NCBI RefSeq assembly: GCF_900107155.1
Contig: NZ_FNOX01000006.1
Coordinates: 320,415 to 384,414 of the forward strand
Source of the DNA: Pseudomonas salomonii
Lineage (GTDB): Bacteria; Pseudomonadota; Gammaproteobacteria; Pseudomonadales; Pseudomonadaceae
Length of the DNA stretch: 64,000 nucleotides
Direction: 5' to 3'
Made by a program: the position numbers and the translations under genes
In this document: positions 61,696 to 64,000 of the stretch, piece by piece
Layout of the letters: each line of letters opens with the position of its first letter
Numbering within the stretch: the first letter of the stretch is position 1
The notes under the pieces: model-generated
Seen by the model: only the letters and a program-made list of their open reading frames with translations
Told to the model about the DNA's origin: nothing
Databases searched by the model: none

Positions 61696-62283
61696 ATGCA
61701 GGCCACCCGCTTGACCTTGATTTGCCATGCCGTCACGCCGCTGCAAAAGTACGGGCGTTTTCCCGATGACGAGTCTGTGGCGATGGATTGGCAAGGTGCG
61801 GCGCTATCCCTGGCCGGGCGTTTCAAGAAAACCCTGCGGTTAGTCAGCGCGCCCGAGGCCAGAACCCGTCAGACCGCGGGCCTGTTCGGTGCCGAGGCGC
61901 AGATCGAAAATGCTTTGCGTGACGCTGATTTCGGCGCCTGGAAAGGCCAGGCCATTGATCAGTTGGCCCCCGACGCGTTGGCGGCCTCGATGACCGACAG
62001 CACCGCCGCACCCCATGGCGGTGAATCGGTAGAGCAGCTCTGCACGCGGGTTGGGCACTGGCTCAAATCCCTCGAAAGCCACCCCGGCCATGTCGTGGCC
62101 GTCACGCACCCCTTTGTGATCCGCGCCGCCCTGCTGTACGTCATGCAGTTTCCCCTCTCGAAGTTCTACTTGATCGACGTCGAGCCGCTGTCCGCCACCG
62201 AGCTGCGTTTCAACTCGGTGTGGCGCCTGCGCCTGGAAACTCACGCCGAGTGCCATGAACGTGGCAAAATCCACGCCCCGTAA
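61696..62283 (+). CDS. Histidine-phosphatase-fold protein with altered active site
   Basis: A 195-residue protein of the histidine phosphatase (phosphoglycerate mutase-like) family. The usual RHG motif reads LICHAVT: the phosphohistidine His remains, but the Arg is Cys. Later landmarks are kept (SAPEARTRQTA, LRDADFGAWKGQ and VTHPFVIRA). It is 12 bases upstream of cobF, so it may handle a cobalamin-pathway phosphate such as alpha-ribazole phosphate (CobC-like), or may have lost activity. ATG 61696 is used rather than the preceding GTG. Confidence 0.8.
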   Translation: MQATRLTLICHAVTPLQKYGRFPDDESVAMDWQGAALSLAGRFKKTLRLVSAPEARTRQTAGLFGAEAQIENALRDADFGAWKGQAIDQLAPDALAASMTDSTAAPHGGESVEQLCTRVGHWLKSLESHPGHVVAVTHPFVIRAALLYVMQFPLSKFYLIDVEPLSATELRFNSVWRLRLETHAECHERGKIHAP

Positions 62284-62295
62284 TGAGAGCACCCC

Positions 62296-63051
62296 ATGAA
62301 ACGCATCCTGATCATCGGCATTGGCGCCGGCAACCCTGACTACATCACGATGCAGGCCGTAAAGGCGCTGAACCGCACCGACGTGTTTTTCCTGATGGAC
62401 AAGGGCCAGAGCAAAGACAAGTTGATCGACCTGCGCCGCGAGATCTGCGAGACCTACATCACCGAGCCCGGTTACCGTTTCGTCGAGGCCGATTGCCCCG
62501 AGCGCGTGCGCGGTGATATCGACTACACCACCGCCGTGCAGGACCTGAACCGCGACAAACAGCACACGTTCGAGCGCATGATCAACGAGCACATGGCCGA
62601 CGGTGAAGTGGGCGCTTTCCTGGCCTGGGGCGACCCGGCGCTGTACGACAGCACCATCCGCATCCTGCAGGCGATTCTGGCCAGCGGCCGTTGTGCGTTC
62701 GAGTTCGAAGTAATCCCCGGCATCACCAGTGTGCAGGCCCTGGCGGCCCAGCATAAGGTGGCGCTCAACCGCATCGGCCGCTCCATCGAGATCACCACCG
62801 GGCGCCGGCTGGCGGCGGGGCAGGCGAGTGATGCCGATACCTTGGTGGTGATGCTCGATGCCGAGGACTCCTACCGCACTGTGGCCGATCAGGATATGGA
62901 TATTTATTGGGGCGCCTACCTGGGCACGCCGGATGAAATACTGATCAGCGGCAAAGTCAGCGAAGTGACCGACGAAATCCAACGGGTGCGCAAGGCCGCG
63001 CGCCTGGAAAATGGCTGGATCATGGACACGTATCTGTTGCGCAAACCCTGA
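62296..63051 (+). CDS. cobF: Precorrin-6A synthase (deacetylating)
   Basis: A 251-residue SAM-dependent tetrapyrrole methylase of the CobF type, which methylates C1 of precorrin-5 and releases acetate in aerobic cobalamin synthesis. Visible are the start ILIIGIGAGNPDYITMQAV, the AWGDPALYDS motif and VIPGITSVQALAAQH. The other cob genes are not in the window. It lies between the histidine-phosphatase-like gene and the exported hydrolase, on the same strand with tight spacing. Confidence 0.95.
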   Translation: MKRILIIGIGAGNPDYITMQAVKALNRTDVFFLMDKGQSKDKLIDLRREICETYITEPGYRFVEADCPERVRGDIDYTTAVQDLNRDKQHTFERMINEHMADGEVGAFLAWGDPALYDSTIRILQAILASGRCAFEFEVIPGITSVQALAAQHKVALNRIGRSIEITTGRRLAAGQASDADTLVVMLDAEDSYRTVADQDMDIYWGAYLGTPDEILISGKVSEVTDEIQRVRKAARLENGWIMDTYLLRKP

Positions 63052-63062
63052 GGTTGATGCCC

Positions 63063-63782
63063 ATGTTCAAACAGTTCGCCCTGGCGCTGGCGTTGGTCGC
63101 CGGTGCCGCCCACGCCGATGATTCCTTGCACACCGACTTGCCCTTGGCGTACCTGGAGCAGACGCAGAGTGATGCGCGCAACCAGCCGCTGGTGATCTTT
63201 CTGCACGGGTTTGGCAGTAACGAGCAAGACTTGTTTGGCATCAAGGACGCGTTGCCGTCCACCTGGACCTATGTGTCGGCCCGCGCGCCGATGCCGGTGG
63301 ACCCCAGCGGTTATCGCTGGTTTGCCAGGAAATCCGGTGAAGGCGACTACGACGGCGAGACTGCGGATTTGCAACGCAGCGCCAAGCTGATTGAGGATTT
63401 TGTCAGCAAGGCCACGGCCAAGTACCACACCCACAGTGATCGGGTGTTCCTGGTGGGGTTCAGCCAGGGCGCGATCATGGCCTATGAAGTGGGCTTGCGA
63501 CAGCCTGCCAGGGTACGCGGGATTGCGGCGTTGAGTGGCAGCGTGTTGCCGGTGCTCAAGGCTGAGCTCAAGCCTGATGAGTCATTGAATAGGCTGGCGA
63601 TTTTTATCGGCCATGGCACCTTGGATCAGGCGCTGCCGTATGCGTCGGCCACCCGCGCCAATGAGGTGTTGCTGGGGCTGGGGTTGAAGCCTGAGTTTCA
63701 TGGGTATGTGGGCATGCCGCATACCGTGAGCGAGGCTGAAATACAGGACCTCAAGGCTTGGCTGGAAAATAGTTTGAAGTAA
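63063..63782 (+). CDS. Secreted alpha/beta hydrolase (phospholipase/carboxylesterase family)
   Basis: A 239-residue hydrolase with a signal peptide (MFKQFALALALVAGAAHA), so it acts in the periplasm or outside. The oxyanion segment FLHGFGSNEQDLF, nucleophile GFSQGA (about residue 138) and the late His in MPHTVSE are visible, matching the carboxylesterase/phospholipase family. ATG 63063 has GAGG at good spacing; ATG 63057 is the alternative. It starts 11 bases after the cobF stop. Confidence 0.88.
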   Translation: MFKQFALALALVAGAAHADDSLHTDLPLAYLEQTQSDARNQPLVIFLHGFGSNEQDLFGIKDALPSTWTYVSARAPMPVDPSGYRWFARKSGEGDYDGETADLQRSAKLIEDFVSKATAKYHTHSDRVFLVGFSQGAIMAYEVGLRQPARVRGIAALSGSVLPVLKAELKPDESLNRLAIFIGHGTLDQALPYASATRANEVLLGLGLKPEFHGYVGMPHTVSEAEIQDLKAWLENSLK

Positions 63783-63795
63783 ATGAAGATCAAAA

Positions 63796-63825
63796 TGTGG
63801 GAGCGGGCTTGCTCGCTCCCACATT
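63796..63825. repeat. Single REP hairpin, possible terminator
   Basis: ATGTGGGAGCG and CGCTCCCACAT are perfect arms around a short centre. It follows the hydrolase gene and is a REP sequence. It may end the transcript, but no long T-run follows. Confidence 0.75.
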
Positions 63826-63832
63826 AGATATG

Positions 63833-63945
63833 ATCGTTCCCACGCTCTGCGTGGGAATGCAGCCCTGGACGCTCCGCGTCTGCTTTTGAAGGTCATGACG
63901 CGAAGCGTCACAGGAGGCATTCCCACGCAGAGCGTGGGAACGATC
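63833..63945. repeat. Palindromic repeat of the GTTCCCACG family
   Basis: GATCGTTCCCACGCTCTGCG on the left mirrors CGCAGAGCGTGGGAACGATC on the right, with an inner GACGCTCCGCGTC and GACGCGAAGCGTC pair. It is the second copy of the family at 12759-12868. Confidence 0.8.
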
Positions 63946-63951
63946 GTTGTA

Positions 63952-64000
63952 CTACTTGCCGCCGGTAATCTGCTTCACCAACTCGGCATGCCCTTTCACA
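63952..64000 (-). CDS. C-terminal end of an unidentified gene (partial)
   Basis: On the minus strand the frame ends VKGHAELVKQITGGK, then TAG. The rest lies outside the window. The helical tail does not allow a family call. The gene is inferred from frame and spacing to the repeat. Confidence 0.4.
   Translation of the reverse strand, partial: VKGHAELVKQITGGK

Overview
The window looks like chromosome of a plant- or soil-associated member of the Pseudomonas fluorescens group. The evidence is high-GC coding sequence, an esterase that reads almost as the known P. fluorescens arylesterase, a P. marginalis-type pectin lyase, a P. syringae-like levansucrase, a membrane PQQ glucose dehydrogenase, and REP/REPIN repeats of the kind that punctuate P. 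fluorescens genomes. I see no rRNA, tRNA, CRISPR array, integrase or transposase. It reads as a metabolic accessory region, not a prophage or island.

Layout. 0-3.4 kb: acyl-CoA-binding protein, a LysR regulator and a divergent methylmalonate-semialdehyde dehydrogenase. 3.4-6.2 kb: pectin lyase behind a near-consensus LexA box, then levansucrase. 6.2-12.7 kb: D-xylose isomerase pathway (xylA-xylFGH, with divergent xylR). 12.9-16.6 kb: gcd followed by an OprB porin. 16.9-21 kb: proline-iminopeptidase-like hydrolase, bestrophin-like protein, and an unrecognised winged-helix-like protein coupled to a diguanylate cyclase. 21.1-32.2 kb: the oxidative (phosphate-free) L-arabinose pathway with a GntR/FadR-type regulator, an MFS carrier and an orphan AraF binding protein. 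32.2-41 kb: a GST, mismatch DNA glycosylase, a MarR regulator and a divergent RND efflux operon ending in a YghU-type disulfide-bond oxidoreductase. 41-45.7 kb: a LacI regulator divergent from a MocDEF-like desaturase/Rieske ferredoxin/reductase operon with a TIM-barrel isomerase. 45.7-49.2 kb: DyP peroxidase, UppP, a GNAT acetyltransferase and a GlxA-type AraC regulator. 49.3-52.8 kb: an electrophile-defence module (NemR-like TetR, DJ-1/PfpI protein, NemA, quinone reductase). 53-56.7 kb: DoxX protein, arylesterase homologue, alginate-export-type porin and periplasmic VOC protein. 56.8-61.6 kb: PAS-LuxR regulator divergent from a thiolase / acyl-CoA ligase / MHS transporter operon. 61.7-64 kb: an unusual histidine-phosphatase-fold protein, cobF, a secreted alpha/beta hydrolase and repeats.

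The common theme is use of plant cell-wall carbon: pectin lyase, levansucrase, xylose, arabinose, glucose and possibly methylated cyclitols. Many of the sugar genes carry an A-rich AAnAAnAA motif at the ribosome-binding site, which predicts shared Crc/Hfq catabolite repression. The points most worth following up are the SOS-type promoter of the pectin lyase with a terminator-like hairpin just before its start codon, the arabinose operon that has lost araGH where a 432-bp element with 30-bp terminal inverted repeats now sits, an esterase lacking its catalytic histidine, the MocDEF-like operon, and three perfect or near-perfect operator palindromes linked to specific regulators.
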